Shown in pieces: positions 27,347 to 37,129 of a stretch of DNA of 64,000 nucleotides. The stretch is from Nitrospirota bacterium. GTDB taxonomy: Bacteria > Nitrospirota > Thermodesulfovibrionia > Thermodesulfovibrionales > Dissulfurispiraceae. Numbering within the stretch: the first letter of the stretch is position 1; every line of letters starts with the position of its first letter. Below the pieces are notes generated by a model. It did no database searches, was not told the DNA's origin, and worked only from the letters and a program-made list of their open reading frames with translations. The stretch covers positions 1 through 64,000 of the forward strand of contig JAFGXL010000028.1 of the NCBI GenBank assembly GCA_016936655.1. The letters are read 5' to 3'. The position numbers and the translations under genes were made by a program.

Positions 27347-28695
27347 CTTTTATCTCCGGGACTATTCCTCTTTGGCAACTGAACTAAACCAGCTTTCCAT
27401 ATGATTCGAGGCCTGCTGGCAGGCTGCCCATACTGCCATGAATGTCTCTGCTTACTGCTCATTTTCTTAGACTTAACATCAGACATAGTCATCTGCATTA
27501 CCTTGTTTTTTGCAATATCTGACCTTGAAACTATAGAACCGCTGTCCATGTCCTCATTGACCGGAGACAGCGCGGCAACTGGAGTCTGGCGCTTCTGACC
27601 GCGTGATACGCTCAGCAGCAATCCGATAGCTGTCATATTAATTATCAGTGATGAACCGCCGTAGCTGACAAACGGAAGAGGCAGCCCTTTTGTAGGAACC
27701 ATTCCTGTTACAACAGAAAAATTTATGATTGCCTGCACTGCAATCATTATTGATATGCCAAATGCCAGATAGTATGAAAAATTATCAGCAGCCCTGTTAG
27801 CCACCCTCATGCCGCGCAAAAAAAGCAGCAGAAAAAGAAACACAACTAAAGAAGCTCCTGCAAATCCGAGTTCTTCTCCGATCAATGAAAATATAAAGTC
27901 AGTATGCACTTCCGGAAGGAATGCGAGCTTCTGTCTGCTCTCTCCTAGTCCTACGCCCGTTGCTCCTCCGCTTCCAAGTGCGATAAATGACTGTACTAGC
28001 TGAAATCCGCTTCCTTGCGCGTCCTTCCATGGATCCAGAAATGTCACAACTCTTTTCCATCTGTAAGGCTCCATAATAAGCTTTATGATTACTGGCACAG
28101 CTACAATGCCGAGAGAAAATACATATCTAAGTCTTGTGCCTGATAAAAAAAGCATGAACAATGTGAGCATTCCGAGGCTCATGACAGCTCCAAAGTCAGG
28201 CTGTTTAAGAAAAACTATCTGAAACACTCCCATAACTCCGATTGGTATGATAAATGAGCTGAACTTCTCCTTGTTGTAACTAGATAGGCTCAGATACCAG
28301 GCAAGGAATATAACCATGCAGAGCTTCACAAGCTCGGAAGGCTGAAATACAGAAGGCCACAGCCTAAGCCACCTTCTTGCTCCTCCGGCTGACACCCCGA
28401 GCGGACTGAAAACAAGCAGCAGACATACCATAGAAAATATGAGCAGAGGTATGGAGAGTTTTTTAAGCATATGAGTGGGAAGTTTGTATGCAGCTAAAAG
28501 AGTGAACATACCAAGAAAAAGCGTAAAGAGCTGACGCTTTAGATAAAAAAACTGAGATATCTCCACTCCCTTTTTTTTATATTTCTCTACCACATCAGGA
28601 GAGATAACAGATGTTGAGCTGTAGACAGCAGTAAGTCCAACAACTATAAATAGTATCAGCAGGACAACTATCCACTTGTCATGTTTTGATGTCAC
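27343..28695 (-). CDS. ftsW: Peptidoglycan glycosyltransferase FtsW
   Basis: SEDS-family polytopic membrane protein of 450 residues that polymerises lipid II at the septum together with FtsI. About ten membrane segments are visible; conserved features are WLRLWPSVFQPSELVKL (catalytic Asp-equivalent region nearby), KQPDFGAVMSL and TGMVPTKGLPLPFVSYGGSS. GTG 28695 is favoured: it forms a GTGA overlap with the murD stop and has GAGG five bases upstream. After the last membrane helix there is a hydrophilic tail of about 75 residues, basic and rich in Ser/Lys, longer than in most FtsW proteins. Confidence 0.96.
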   Translation of the reverse strand: MTSKHDKWIVVLLILFIVVGLTAVYSSTSVISPDVVEKYKKKGVEISQFFYLKRQLFTLFLGMFTLLAAYKLPTHMLKKLSIPLLIFSMVCLLLVFSPLGVSAGGARRWLRLWPSVFQPSELVKLCMVIFLAWYLSLSSYNKEKFSSFIIPIGVMGVFQIVFLKQPDFGAVMSLGMLTLFMLFLSGTRLRYVFSLGIVAVPVIIKLIMEPYRWKRVVTFLDPWKDAQGSGFQLVQSFIALGSGGATGVGLGESRQKLAFLPEVHTDFIFSLIGEELGFAGASLVVFLFLLLFLRGMRVANRAADNFSYYLAFGISIMIAVQAIINFSVVTGMVPTKGLPLPFVSYGGSSLIINMTAIGLLLSVSRGQKRQTPVAALSPVNEDMDSGSIVSRSDIAKNKVMQMTMSDVKSKKMSSKQRHSWQYGQPASRPRIIWKAGLVQLPKRNSPGDKR

Positions 28696-30131
28696 ATACA
28701 CCTCACTATGTCCTTGAACTGCTGCCCCCTGTCTTCAAAATCCCTGAACATATCAAAACTGGCGCATGCTGGAGACAGGAGCACAACATCTCCGGAAGCA
28801 GCCTCTCTCTTAGCTATCGAGAGCGCATCTTCGAGACTGGCTGCATCGAATATGGCTGTCGAACCTTCTAGCGCGATCTTTATCTTTTCAGCAGCCTCTC
28901 CTATTAGCACAAGCGCTTTGACCCTGCCCTGTACAAAAGGCCGGAGTTCTGTAAAATCGCTATCCTTATCTCTGCCTCCTGCGATAAGAATAACTCCTTC
29001 GCTGAAACCTTCCAGAGATTTAATTACTGCGCCTACGTTTGTGCCCTTAGAATCATTTATGTATCTTACTCCGTCGACCTCGCGGACAAATTCAAGCCTA
29101 TGCTCAAGACCCTGAAAGCTCCTTGCGCAGCTTTCAACAACAGAAGGTCTACACCCTCCATAAAGTGCAAGCAGAGATGCAGCCATCACATTTTCTATGT
29201 TATGAACTCCCTTTATTCCCAGTTCATTAACCCCTAATGTAAAACTTCCATCTTCAAATTCATTGAACCTTATCACATCCCCGTCAAGATAAGCGCCCCT
29301 TACCTCTTTCTTTCTGCTGAAAAAGAGCGCTTTGGCAACTCTTGCCCCCCTTGCTGCTCTCTGTATCAATCTTAATCCAGCATCCTCAGTAAGAGGGTCA
29401 TCAGCATTAATCACAACCATATCTCCATCTGACTGATTCATAAATACCCTAAGTTTTGCATCAGCATAAAGCTTCATCCAGTGATAGCGGTCCATATGAT
29501 CCTGTGTGATATTCAGTATTACAGAGCCTTTAGGCCTAAATCCGGAAATCCCCTCCAACTGAAAACTCGATACCTCAACAACAACTTTTTGTAGACTTGA
29601 AACAAAGGCTCTGAGTTTCTCATAAAAATCACTCCCTTGCGCTGTTGCTGCACCTACTAATATTTCTTCAGTTATAGCCTTGCCGATGTTGCCGCATATT
29701 AATGTTCTGAACCCTGCAGCGCTCATCATCTCATACAGAAGTGTTGTGGTAGTTGATTTGCCGTTGCTTCCTGTAACAGCATATACTTCAGGTCTATAAT
29801 CAAAAGCTGAAAGAATATCATACCCTAGCTCAAGTTCACCAATCATCTCTATCCCTTTTGAAGCAGCTGACTTGAAGCATGGCATATCCAGCGGCACGCC
29901 AGGGCTGACAATTATCAAGTCCGAGCTTACAAACAGCTCCTCAGGATGACCTCCAAATACAAGCTGCACTCTTTTATCTAAAGACAGAAGCGCATTTTCA
30001 GACTGAGACTCGTTTTTTCTGTCATTAAGGGTGACATCAGCGCCCATCTGTACAAGCAGATTGGCCGCACCGATTCCGCTCCTTGCCATCCCTACCACAA
30101 GAATCTTTTTATCTGAATATTTTTTTAGCAT
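28692..30131 (-). CDS. murD: UDP-N-acetylmuramoyl-L-alanine--D-glutamate ligase (MurD)
   Basis: Mur ligase of 479 residues adding D-Glu. It shows the N-terminal VVGMARSGIGAANLL, the ATP loop TGSNGKSTTTTLLYEM, the region VVEVSSFQLEG typical of MurD, LNITQDHMDRY with the metal histidine, and NDSKGTNVGAVIKSL. It is slightly longer than E. coli MurD (438) because of a short insertion around residues 150-185. Its stop overlaps ftsW; 70 bases separate it from the dacA-like gene upstream. Confidence 0.97.
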   Translation of the reverse strand: MLKKYSDKKILVVGMARSGIGAANLLVQMGADVTLNDRKNESQSENALLSLDKRVQLVFGGHPEELFVSSDLIIVSPGVPLDMPCFKSAASKGIEMIGELELGYDILSAFDYRPEVYAVTGSNGKSTTTTLLYEMMSAAGFRTLICGNIGKAITEEILVGAATAQGSDFYEKLRAFVSSLQKVVVEVSSFQLEGISGFRPKGSVILNITQDHMDRYHWMKLYADAKLRVFMNQSDGDMVVINADDPLTEDAGLRLIQRAARGARVAKALFFSRKKEVRGAYLDGDVIRFNEFEDGSFTLGVNELGIKGVHNIENVMAASLLALYGGCRPSVVESCARSFQGLEHRLEFVREVDGVRYINDSKGTNVGAVIKSLEGFSEGVILIAGGRDKDSDFTELRPFVQGRVKALVLIGEAAEKIKIALEGSTAIFDAASLEDALSIAKREAASGDVVLLSPACASFDMFRDFEDRGQQFKDIVRCM

Positions 30132-30201
30132 TATCGGGTAAATAACCCTTTCTGTTGGTATATGCAGGCAGTTAATTCAGCAGGAAGATTCATATCTTGT
30201 T

Positions 30202-31293
30202 TTAGGATCCGTCATCAGTCTTGATCCCTCTGGCAGAAAGAGCGCCCTCTTTTTTTCTGCTGCTCACTTTCACGCTCTGGGATGATTTCGGCTTACTCGT
30301 CTTTATTTTTGATGTTTTAGCAGTATTTCTTTTGGTTTTTTTGGCTTTTGCTTTTATTGCAACCTTTTGCTTAGATTTTTTATTTGCTTTTTTATATGTA
30401 GTCTTTTTGATAATCCTGTCATCATCACTGCTGGTTATGTTAATTACCGGCTCAGCAGTATTGTTCAATACACTCTGACCTCTATCCATGAGCGCCGATG
30501 TATCATGCCACAAGTTTTCCCTGACAGCCTCTCCAAGCACTACAGAGATGAGCATGTTGCCATCTTTTGCCGCAGCTCCCACAAAACAGTGGCGCGCTGC
30601 TCTTGTGTAGCCTGTCTTGCCGCCGAGCAGGTCATCGTCGCTCCAGAGAAGCTCATTGGTATTTTTGAGGAACATGCTTCTGCCTGATGCTGTTTCAACA
30701 TGCTTGGTACGGGTATTTATTATCTCTCTTATGAGAGGATAACTGAGTGAAGCCTTCATTATCCTAGCCAGATCATAAGCAGTTGTAAACTGGCCTGCTC
30801 CCGGGAGTCCTGAGGCATTTATATAAACTGTGTTGTCAGCTCCTATCTCTATAGCTTTTTCATTCATCATCTTCACAAACTCTGTTTCTGATCCAGCAGC
30901 AGCCTCTGCCAAAGCAACAGCTGCCCCGTTTACTGATCTCATAAGAGATATATAAAGAAGATCTCGGACAGTTAGTTTAGAGCCGGCAACCAAATGCGGA
31001 GCTACAGATGAAGTATTAGCCGCTTTTTTGCTGATAGTAACAACATCTTCAGGATTGAGTTTATCTATTGCTACCATAGCTGTGATGATCTTTGTTGTGC
31101 TTGCAGGGGGGTGCTTCATCTTGGGGTTGATTCCGTAGAGCAGCCTGTCATATCTGGGATACAGCACAATTGCTGACCTTGCAGATATATTTTCAACAGT
31201 CGATGCTTCTGCAAAAGTATACACAAATGCAATAGCTAACATTAGAACAATAATTATAAAAATGCTTTTAAATGTTTTAAAAATAAAATTCAT
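30202..31293 (-). CDS. D-alanyl-D-alanine carboxypeptidase (DacA/PBP5 type) with Lys-rich tail
   Basis: Exported serine penicillin-binding protein of 363 residues that trims the terminal D-Ala from stem peptides. A signal peptide covers about 10-30. Active-site motifs are PASTTKI (SxxK), RSVNGA (SxN) and GGKTGYT (KTG). The second domain of PBP5 is missing. In its place the last 80 residues are extremely Lys/Thr/Ser-rich, without the usual amphipathic anchor helix, and may bind acidic wall or membrane polymers (inference). It lies inside the dcw operon, 15 bases downstream of mraY and before murD, an uncommon place for a carboxypeptidase. Confidence 0.92.
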   Translation of the reverse strand: MNFIFKTFKSIFIIIVLMLAIAFVYTFAEASTVENISARSAIVLYPRYDRLLYGINPKMKHPPASTTKIITAMVAIDKLNPEDVVTISKKAANTSSVAPHLVAGSKLTVRDLLYISLMRSVNGAAVALAEAAAGSETEFVKMMNEKAIEIGADNTVYINASGLPGAGQFTTAYDLARIMKASLSYPLIREIINTRTKHVETASGRSMFLKNTNELLWSDDDLLGGKTGYTRAARHCFVGAAAKDGNMLISVVLGEAVRENLWHDTSALMDRGQSVLNNTAEPVINITSSDDDRIIKKTTYKKANKKSKQKVAIKAKAKKTKRNTAKTSKIKTSKPKSSQSVKVSSRKKEGALSARGIKTDDGS

Positions 31294-31307
31294 TACTCAC
31301 CCCAAAA

Positions 31308-32390
31308 TTACCTTAATTTTAATGTTGCGAGACTAAATAACGCAAGTATAATTCCGGCTATCCAGAATCTTGTAATCACTTTCGACTCTGGCCAACCTTT
31401 AAGCTCAAAGTGGTGATGCAGTGGAGCCATAAGAAACACCCTCTTTCCTGTAAGCTTATATGACGCTACTTGTATGACAACTGACAGGGTCTCTATCACA
31501 AAAACGCCTCCTACAACAGCAAGCACGATCTCGTGCTTTGTAACAACAGCCAGCGTGCCTAATGATCCGCCCAGGCTCAAAGACCCGACATCTCCCATAA
31601 AAACTTCCGCAGGATGCGAGTTGTACCACAAAAATCCGAGAGCAGCTCCAAGCATCGCTCCGCAGAAAACTGTAAGTTCGCCTGTTCCCGGTAGATATAA
31701 AACCTGCAGATATTTGGCAAACATAGCGTGTCCAGATATATAAACCAAAGCTCCGTTTGCTATTGTTGCTATCGCCACAAGACCTATCGCCAAGCCGTCA
31801 ATTCCGTCAGTAAGATTCACAGCATTTGATGAACCAACAATCACAAGTATCGAAAATGGTATATAAAAAAGTCCTATGTCAAAAAACCACTTCTTGAAAA
31901 ACGGCACACTCAAATATGATGTATAAGGATCATTGGGGTTGTTGAAAAGAAAGACGCCAATGATCAGTGATAGCAGCAGTTGTGCTCCAAATTTACAGCT
32001 TGCACTCAGCCCTTTTGGGTTTTTCTTGACAGCCTTAAGGTAATCATCCAGAAAGCCGATCACTCCGAATCCTATCAATGCTGTCATCATTACCCATACA
32101 TAAACACTCTTGAAGTTGCCCCAAAGAATCATTGCAGCAGTTATGGCTGCGATTATGATTATGCCCCCCATTGTAGGAGTGCCTGCTTTGCTGTAGTGAG
32201 TCTTTGGCCCGTCATCCCTTATCTGCTGAGTCATGCTTATCTTTTTAAGCCAGCGGATAATGTGAGGAGCTATTAGCATTGTAACTACCAAAGCTGTAAG
32301 TGCTGCTATGGATGTCCTGAATGTTATATATCTAAATACATTCAGAGGACTCCAGTATGGAGACAAATAATAAAAAAACTCATATAGCAT
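31308..32390 (-). CDS. mraY: Phospho-MurNAc-pentapeptide transferase (MraY)
   Basis: Polytopic membrane enzyme of 360 residues (equal to E. coli MraY) that transfers phospho-MurNAc-pentapeptide to undecaprenyl phosphate, making lipid I. Conserved loops are DDGPKTHYSKAGTPTMGG, FLDDYLKAVKKNPKGLSA, NAVNLTDGIDGLAIG with the Mg-binding aspartates, FMGDVGSLSLGG and MAPLHHHFELKGW. ATG 32390 is chosen because GAGG lies six bases upstream and the encoded start MLYEFFYYLS matches the family. It overlaps the end of murF by 11 bases. Confidence 0.98.
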   Translation of the reverse strand: MLYEFFYYLSPYWSPLNVFRYITFRTSIAALTALVVTMLIAPHIIRWLKKISMTQQIRDDGPKTHYSKAGTPTMGGIIIIAAITAAMILWGNFKSVYVWVMMTALIGFGVIGFLDDYLKAVKKNPKGLSASCKFGAQLLLSLIIGVFLFNNPNDPYTSYLSVPFFKKWFFDIGLFYIPFSILVIVGSSNAVNLTDGIDGLAIGLVAIATIANGALVYISGHAMFAKYLQVLYLPGTGELTVFCGAMLGAALGFLWYNSHPAEVFMGDVGSLSLGGSLGTLAVVTKHEIVLAVVGGVFVIETLSVVIQVASYKLTGKRVFLMAPLHHHFELKGWPESKVITRFWIAGIILALFSLATLKLR

Positions 32391-33777
32391 TTTTTGCCTC
32401 TTCATTGATTATCGGAGATTCGAGCACCATCTCCATCTTCATACCTCTTGAGCCTTTCAGCAGGACAACATCTCCCTGTTTTAACTCGTTTTTAAGAATC
32501 TCTGCTGCCTGCTCAGATGTATCAGCAAGAAGCGATCTGCCGGAGAAAGCCTGAGCTGCAAGCTCCATAAGCGGCCCTACAGCAATAAAAAGTTCTACTC
32601 CAAGTTCATCCAGCAGCTTGCCTATATTTTTATGAGCTTCAACACCATAGTAGCCAAGCTCCAGCATATCTCCAAGCACTGCTACTGCCCTTCGCCTCTG
32701 TCCGGACTCCGCAGCCTGCCGAGTGCGTCTTGAGAGCTCTTTTATAGCCTCAGCCATAGATGACGGATTGGCATTATACACATCGTCAATAAATGTAGCT
32801 CCTGCTCGCTCAACAATCCTGCATCTCATAGGTACACCCTCGAAATTCTCGAGAGCCTTTTTCACCTCTTGAAAGGGAAGACCAAGACTGATTCCAGCAG
32901 CAGCTCCAGCCAGGCAATTGTACACATTGAAAAGACCCGGAAGTTTTGTCCAAACATCAATGCTCTCAGATCTGTAGATAATGCGGAATTGCATGCCGTC
33001 CTTCTGAAACAAAATATCAGCTGCCCTCACATCAGCGGTCTGCGCTTCAATCCCGTAGCTGAGCATATTTTTAGCAGGTCTGCTCAAAACCCCTTCTGTA
33101 AGAAAATTATCATCAGCATTATAAATCGCTGTTTTTATGAAAGGCATTATTTCGAGCTCTGATTCACGAACCTTATTGATTGAGCCGAAGCCCTCGATAT
33201 GTTCAAATCCTATGTTGGTTATTACGGCTGTATCTGGTAAAGCTATGGAACATAATTCGTTAATATCTCCAGGCCTGTTTGTTCCCATCTCTAAAACAAG
33301 GGCTTCTGTGCTACTATCCATTTTCAGTATTGTAAGAGGCATGCCAATATGATTATTAAAATTGCCTGATGTCCTGTGAACACGAAATCTGGCGCCGAGA
33401 ACAGCTGAGGTTATCTCTTTAGTTGTTGTCTTGCCATTGCTGCCCACAACAGCAACAACAGGTCCGCTGAATGCAGACCTCCTTGCATGAGCAAGATCAT
33501 GAAGGGCTCTTAGAGTATCCTCAACAACTATTATCGTCCTGCCCGTAAAATCGAGGCCTGACTTTTCAGCATAAGCCCTGCTAACTATTGCTCCGGATGC
33601 ACTCTTAAGCGCATCAGCAAGAAAATCGTGACCGTCAAACTTATCACCGCAAAGAGGAATAAAAAGATCACCCGCTGATGCTGTCCTGGAGTCTGTAGAT
33701 ATTCCGCTGAACTCCATGGCCGCACTGTTCAGGATTTTGCCTCCTGTAGATGACAATACAAAATCTGATGTCAGCAT
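32380..33777 (-). CDS. murF: UDP-MurNAc-tripeptide--D-Ala-D-Ala ligase (MurF)
   Basis: Mur ligase of 465 residues that adds the D-Ala-D-Ala made by Ddl. Motifs are STDSRTASAGDLFIPL, VVGSNGKTTTKEIT, TSGNFNNHIGMPLTIL, VLEMGTNRPGDI (MurF-type), ITNIGFEHIEGFGS and YNANPSSMAEAI. The start overlaps the murE stop by seven bases, so the two ligases are coupled. Confidence 0.98.
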   Translation of the reverse strand: MLTSDFVLSSTGGKILNSAAMEFSGISTDSRTASAGDLFIPLCGDKFDGHDFLADALKSASGAIVSRAYAEKSGLDFTGRTIIVVEDTLRALHDLAHARRSAFSGPVVAVVGSNGKTTTKEITSAVLGARFRVHRTSGNFNNHIGMPLTILKMDSSTEALVLEMGTNRPGDINELCSIALPDTAVITNIGFEHIEGFGSINKVRESELEIMPFIKTAIYNADDNFLTEGVLSRPAKNMLSYGIEAQTADVRAADILFQKDGMQFRIIYRSESIDVWTKLPGLFNVYNCLAGAAAGISLGLPFQEVKKALENFEGVPMRCRIVERAGATFIDDVYNANPSSMAEAIKELSRRTRQAAESGQRRRAVAVLGDMLELGYYGVEAHKNIGKLLDELGVELFIAVGPLMELAAQAFSGRSLLADTSEQAAEILKNELKQGDVVLLKGSRGMKMEMVLESPIINEEAKNAI

Positions 33778-35417
33778 CTTGCAGCTTCTGACCCCATATA
33801 GTTTGTTCCCCCGCCAAAAGCTGGTCTTGTAATTGTCCTTTTAATAGCTGTTTCAAGAGTTGTCTTGTCGCTAAAGCTAAAACGTGAACCCTGTATCTCC
33901 TGATACTCCTCATGCCCCTTGCCTGCAACAAGCACTATATCTCCTGAAGATGCAAGTTCCACAGCTAGACTTATAGCAACAGCCCTGTCAGGTATTACAA
34001 TATAATTATCACCCTTTATCCCCTTTTCTATATCCTTGAGTATCTTTTTAGGATCCTCTCCTCTCGGGTTGTCAGAGGTTATTATCACAAAGTCGCTAAG
34101 CTTTGCTGCAAGTTCTCCCATTTTTGGCCTCTTGCCTTTATCACGGTTTCCACCACATCCAAAAACTGTGATTATCTTGCCCCTGCCCTTTACTGATGGA
34201 AGTGAAAAGCGGTCTTTTCTCATCTTTGCAAGCCTGCCAACCTTGCCTGCATAGTGATATGAATCCAGAAGCTGATGCGCTGTCTTCAGAAGCCCTTCAA
34301 GCGCATCCTCTGTATGGGCATAATCGACAACTGCCAGAAAATCCTGTCCCAGATCCACGCACTCAAATCTTCCTTTGACCATCTCCGTCATAACAATACC
34401 CCCCTTGATATTATCAATTGATATATTATTCGCCAGCCCTATGGCAGCTGCGCAAAGGGCGTTATATACATTTGCGTATCCAACTAGCCTGGATTCCATT
34501 TCTACAAATCCGGACTTTGGTGACAGTTTATCGCTAAGCCTTATTTTGAACCTAGTGCCTGTATAAGAAAAATCTATACTTTCCGCAATAAGATCTGCTG
34601 CACTATTCTTTATTGCATAGGTTATAACTCTTATATCCTTACCTCTCGATTCTTCAAGTTCAGATACAAGCCTCACTCCATATTCATCATCAATATTTAT
34701 AACAGCGCTTCCTCCATCAACAAGAAGCTCGGAAAAAAGCCTCTTTTTTGCAAGGTAATAGTTCTCCATATCCTGATGGTAATCAAGATGATCTCTAGTC
34801 AAATTTGTAAATACAGCTGTACTGAATCTTGTATAGTCTGCTCTCTTTTGCGCCAGAGCATGTGATGACACTTCCGTGACTACAGCTTTGCAGCCATCGT
34901 CCACCATCTTTCTAAGCAGAGACTGGAAATCCGGAGCCTCTGGAGTAGTGCGGGGAGCATCAATACATGTATCTCCTGATACATAACTTATTGTGCCAAT
35001 CAGTCCGGTCATGCCCTTGGCTTTCGTCATAACAGATCTGGTGATATATGATGTTGTAGTCTTGCCGTTTGTGCCTGTTATGCCGATAACATCCATCTGC
35101 TCAGACGGATGGCGGTAAAATGAATCTGATACATAGGCTAGCGCTTCTTTTGTATCGCTAGCCTCGACGAAAACAGCACCAGGATATTTATCAACATAAT
35201 AATCATAGTTAACTCTGCCTGTCTGAGCGATAACAGCAGATGCTCCCTTATTGAGCGCATCCTCTATATAATCATGGCTGTCCATAATTACGCCCTTAAG
35301 AGCTATAAAAAGATCTCCTATTTTTATAGTCCGAGAATCGTAAGACAGGCCTGAGACCTCTACTGAGAGGTCTCCTTTTGTGATCCACTTTTTATTTATT
35401 ATCTCTTTCAGTTTCAT
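33771..35417 (-). CDS. murE: UDP-MurNAc-L-Ala-D-Glu--meso-diaminopimelate ligase (MurE)
   Basis: Mur ligase of 548 residues adding the third stem-peptide residue. The ATP loop is ITGTNGKTTTSYI (about 113-125), the carbamylated-lysine region is near FTNLTRDHLDYHQDMENY, and DNPRGEDP at about 449-456 is the motif that selects meso-diaminopimelate over lysine. It is some 50 residues longer than usual. Most of the excess is a basic segment at about 385-412 (YHYAGKVGRLAKMRKDRF), inserted just before the strand IITVFGCGGNRDKGKRP. Its start overlaps the ftsI stop in an ATGA. Confidence 0.97.
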   Translation of the reverse strand: MKLKEIINKKWITKGDLSVEVSGLSYDSRTIKIGDLFIALKGVIMDSHDYIEDALNKGASAVIAQTGRVNYDYYVDKYPGAVFVEASDTKEALAYVSDSFYRHPSEQMDVIGITGTNGKTTTSYITRSVMTKAKGMTGLIGTISYVSGDTCIDAPRTTPEAPDFQSLLRKMVDDGCKAVVTEVSSHALAQKRADYTRFSTAVFTNLTRDHLDYHQDMENYYLAKKRLFSELLVDGGSAVINIDDEYGVRLVSELEESRGKDIRVITYAIKNSAADLIAESIDFSYTGTRFKIRLSDKLSPKSGFVEMESRLVGYANVYNALCAAAIGLANNISIDNIKGGIVMTEMVKGRFECVDLGQDFLAVVDYAHTEDALEGLLKTAHQLLDSYHYAGKVGRLAKMRKDRFSLPSVKGRGKIITVFGCGGNRDKGKRPKMGELAAKLSDFVIITSDNPRGEDPKKILKDIEKGIKGDNYIVIPDRAVAISLAVELASSGDIVLVAGKGHEEYQEIQGSRFSFSDKTTLETAIKRTITRPAFGGGTNYMGSEAARC

Positions 35418-37120
35418 CTTTTATCTGTTGTTGATATAAGCAGCAGACCTTTTTCCTGCATATCATCGCGAGGCACGCTCAGGTATGAAAGCGCCTCATT
35501 TGATGTCTTTCTGAAAACAGGACCTGCTACTGCGCCTCCATATATCTTCCCTTTTGGCTCATGTATGACAACTATCATGGCCAGCCTTGGCTTGTCGGCA
35601 GGCACAAAGCCTACAAATGAACTCACATACTTTTCTCTGGAATATCTTTTTGTTCGAGGATCTATAATCTGAGCCGTGCCTGTCTTTCCGGCAACGCTGT
35701 TGCCGTCAACAGCTGCCTCAAGCGCTGTACCACCTTCCTCTGTTACTGTCTTTAGAATATTCTTAAATGTTTCTGCTGTACTCTCTGAAATTATTCTTTC
35801 AGCCTGCGGAACAGTCTTATGGAGCAACCCGCCCTCAGGAGTGCGTATTTCGGAAATCACATGAGGGGTGATAAGATATCCACCGTTTGCTATTGCAGCA
35901 TATGCCCTTAAAACTTGAAGCGGCGTTACACCAACCTCTTGGCCTATGGAAATAGAACCTATGGAAAGGCCTGACCATCTGCTTAAAGGTCTTAGAATTC
36001 CAGAAACTTCGCCAGCCATATCAATGCCTGTCTTTTCGCCGAAACCGAACATTTTTATATAGTCATACATCTTATCTTTGCCAAGCTTGAGCGCTATTTT
36101 TATTGTGCCCACATTTGATGATTTCTGAATAACCTCTTTAAAGCTGAGCACACCATGCTTGTGGGCATCCTTTATCTTCTTGTCGCCAAGTTCGATGCTT
36201 CCAGAGCTGCAGTCAAACTTGGCGGATGGGGAAAAGACCTTCTCTTCAAGAGCAGCAACTCCAGCTATTATTTTAAAGGTTGAACCAGGCTCATAAATGT
36301 CTGTTAAAGAGCGGCTGCGCCTATGCTCAGGCTTAGATCCTGACGGATCATTTGGGTCGTAGTCAGGCATGCTTGACATAGCTAGTATCTCGCCTGTGGC
36401 AGGTGACATTATTATCGCTGTTGCAGATGCAGCCTTCCAGTGCTGCATCGCTTCATGAAGATTCTTCTCGAGTATATACTGAAGCCCTTCGTCTATAGTT
36501 AGGATTATGTTGCTGCCCTTAAGCTCCTTCATCATGCCGTCAGAGAGCATATTCCCCCTTGCGTCTCTATGCACCTTGACATGTTCAGGCTGCGCTTCAA
36601 GATACTTGTTGTACTGCCTCTCTATACCTTCTATGCCGTTATTGTCAATATCAACAAATCCCAATATCTGTGACGCTAATCTCCCTTTTGGATAAGACCT
36701 CTTTGGTTCAGTTATGGTGCCAATGCCCCTGAGCTTCAAGTTGTTAATCCTGCTGCCCAGATCAGGGCTCTGCTTTCTTTCCAGCCAGTTGAACCTCCCC
36801 TCTCCGGCAAGCTTGGCCAAGTATGCCCTGGGCTCTGCATTCATCGTTCTGGAAAGTACTGCAGCAGCTCTTTCGGGCGAAACTATTTCGGATGGATCGC
36901 AGAAAATTGATTCTGTATCAAGATTTATAGCTAGCTCACGGCCTTTTCTGTCATATATTATTCCGCGTTTTACAGGGACAGCCTTTTTACGCACCTGCTG
37001 AAACTGTGCCTTGGCCATGAATCTGTCGTGGTTGACAAGCATTATGTCCACCATACGCAAAAGGACTATGAAAAAACCGAAGATTACGACTGTACTTATT
37101 ATCACAGCCCTTTTTTTCAT
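35414..37120 (-). CDS. ftsI: Septal peptidoglycan transpeptidase FtsI (PBP3 type)
   Basis: Class B penicillin-binding protein of 568 residues with one N-terminal membrane anchor (about 6-25). The pedestal domain contains VKRGIIYDRKGRELA. Transpeptidase motifs are PGSTFKII (SxxK), SSNVGTIK (SxN) and AGKTGTAQ (KTG). It cross-links septal wall as the partner of FtsW. There is no PASTA domain, as expected for a Gram-negative FtsI rather than the sporulation type. It follows ftsL by nine bases. Confidence 0.96.
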   Translation of the reverse strand: MKKRAVIISTVVIFGFFIVLLRMVDIMLVNHDRFMAKAQFQQVRKKAVPVKRGIIYDRKGRELAINLDTESIFCDPSEIVSPERAAAVLSRTMNAEPRAYLAKLAGEGRFNWLERKQSPDLGSRINNLKLRGIGTITEPKRSYPKGRLASQILGFVDIDNNGIEGIERQYNKYLEAQPEHVKVHRDARGNMLSDGMMKELKGSNIILTIDEGLQYILEKNLHEAMQHWKAASATAIIMSPATGEILAMSSMPDYDPNDPSGSKPEHRRSRSLTDIYEPGSTFKIIAGVAALEEKVFSPSAKFDCSSGSIELGDKKIKDAHKHGVLSFKEVIQKSSNVGTIKIALKLGKDKMYDYIKMFGFGEKTGIDMAGEVSGILRPLSRWSGLSIGSISIGQEVGVTPLQVLRAYAAIANGGYLITPHVISEIRTPEGGLLHKTVPQAERIISESTAETFKNILKTVTEEGGTALEAAVDGNSVAGKTGTAQIIDPRTKRYSREKYVSSFVGFVPADKPRLAMIVVIHEPKGKIYGGAVAGPVFRKTSNEALSYLSVPRDDMQEKGLLLISTTDKR

Positions 37121-37129
37121 CAGATTTTA

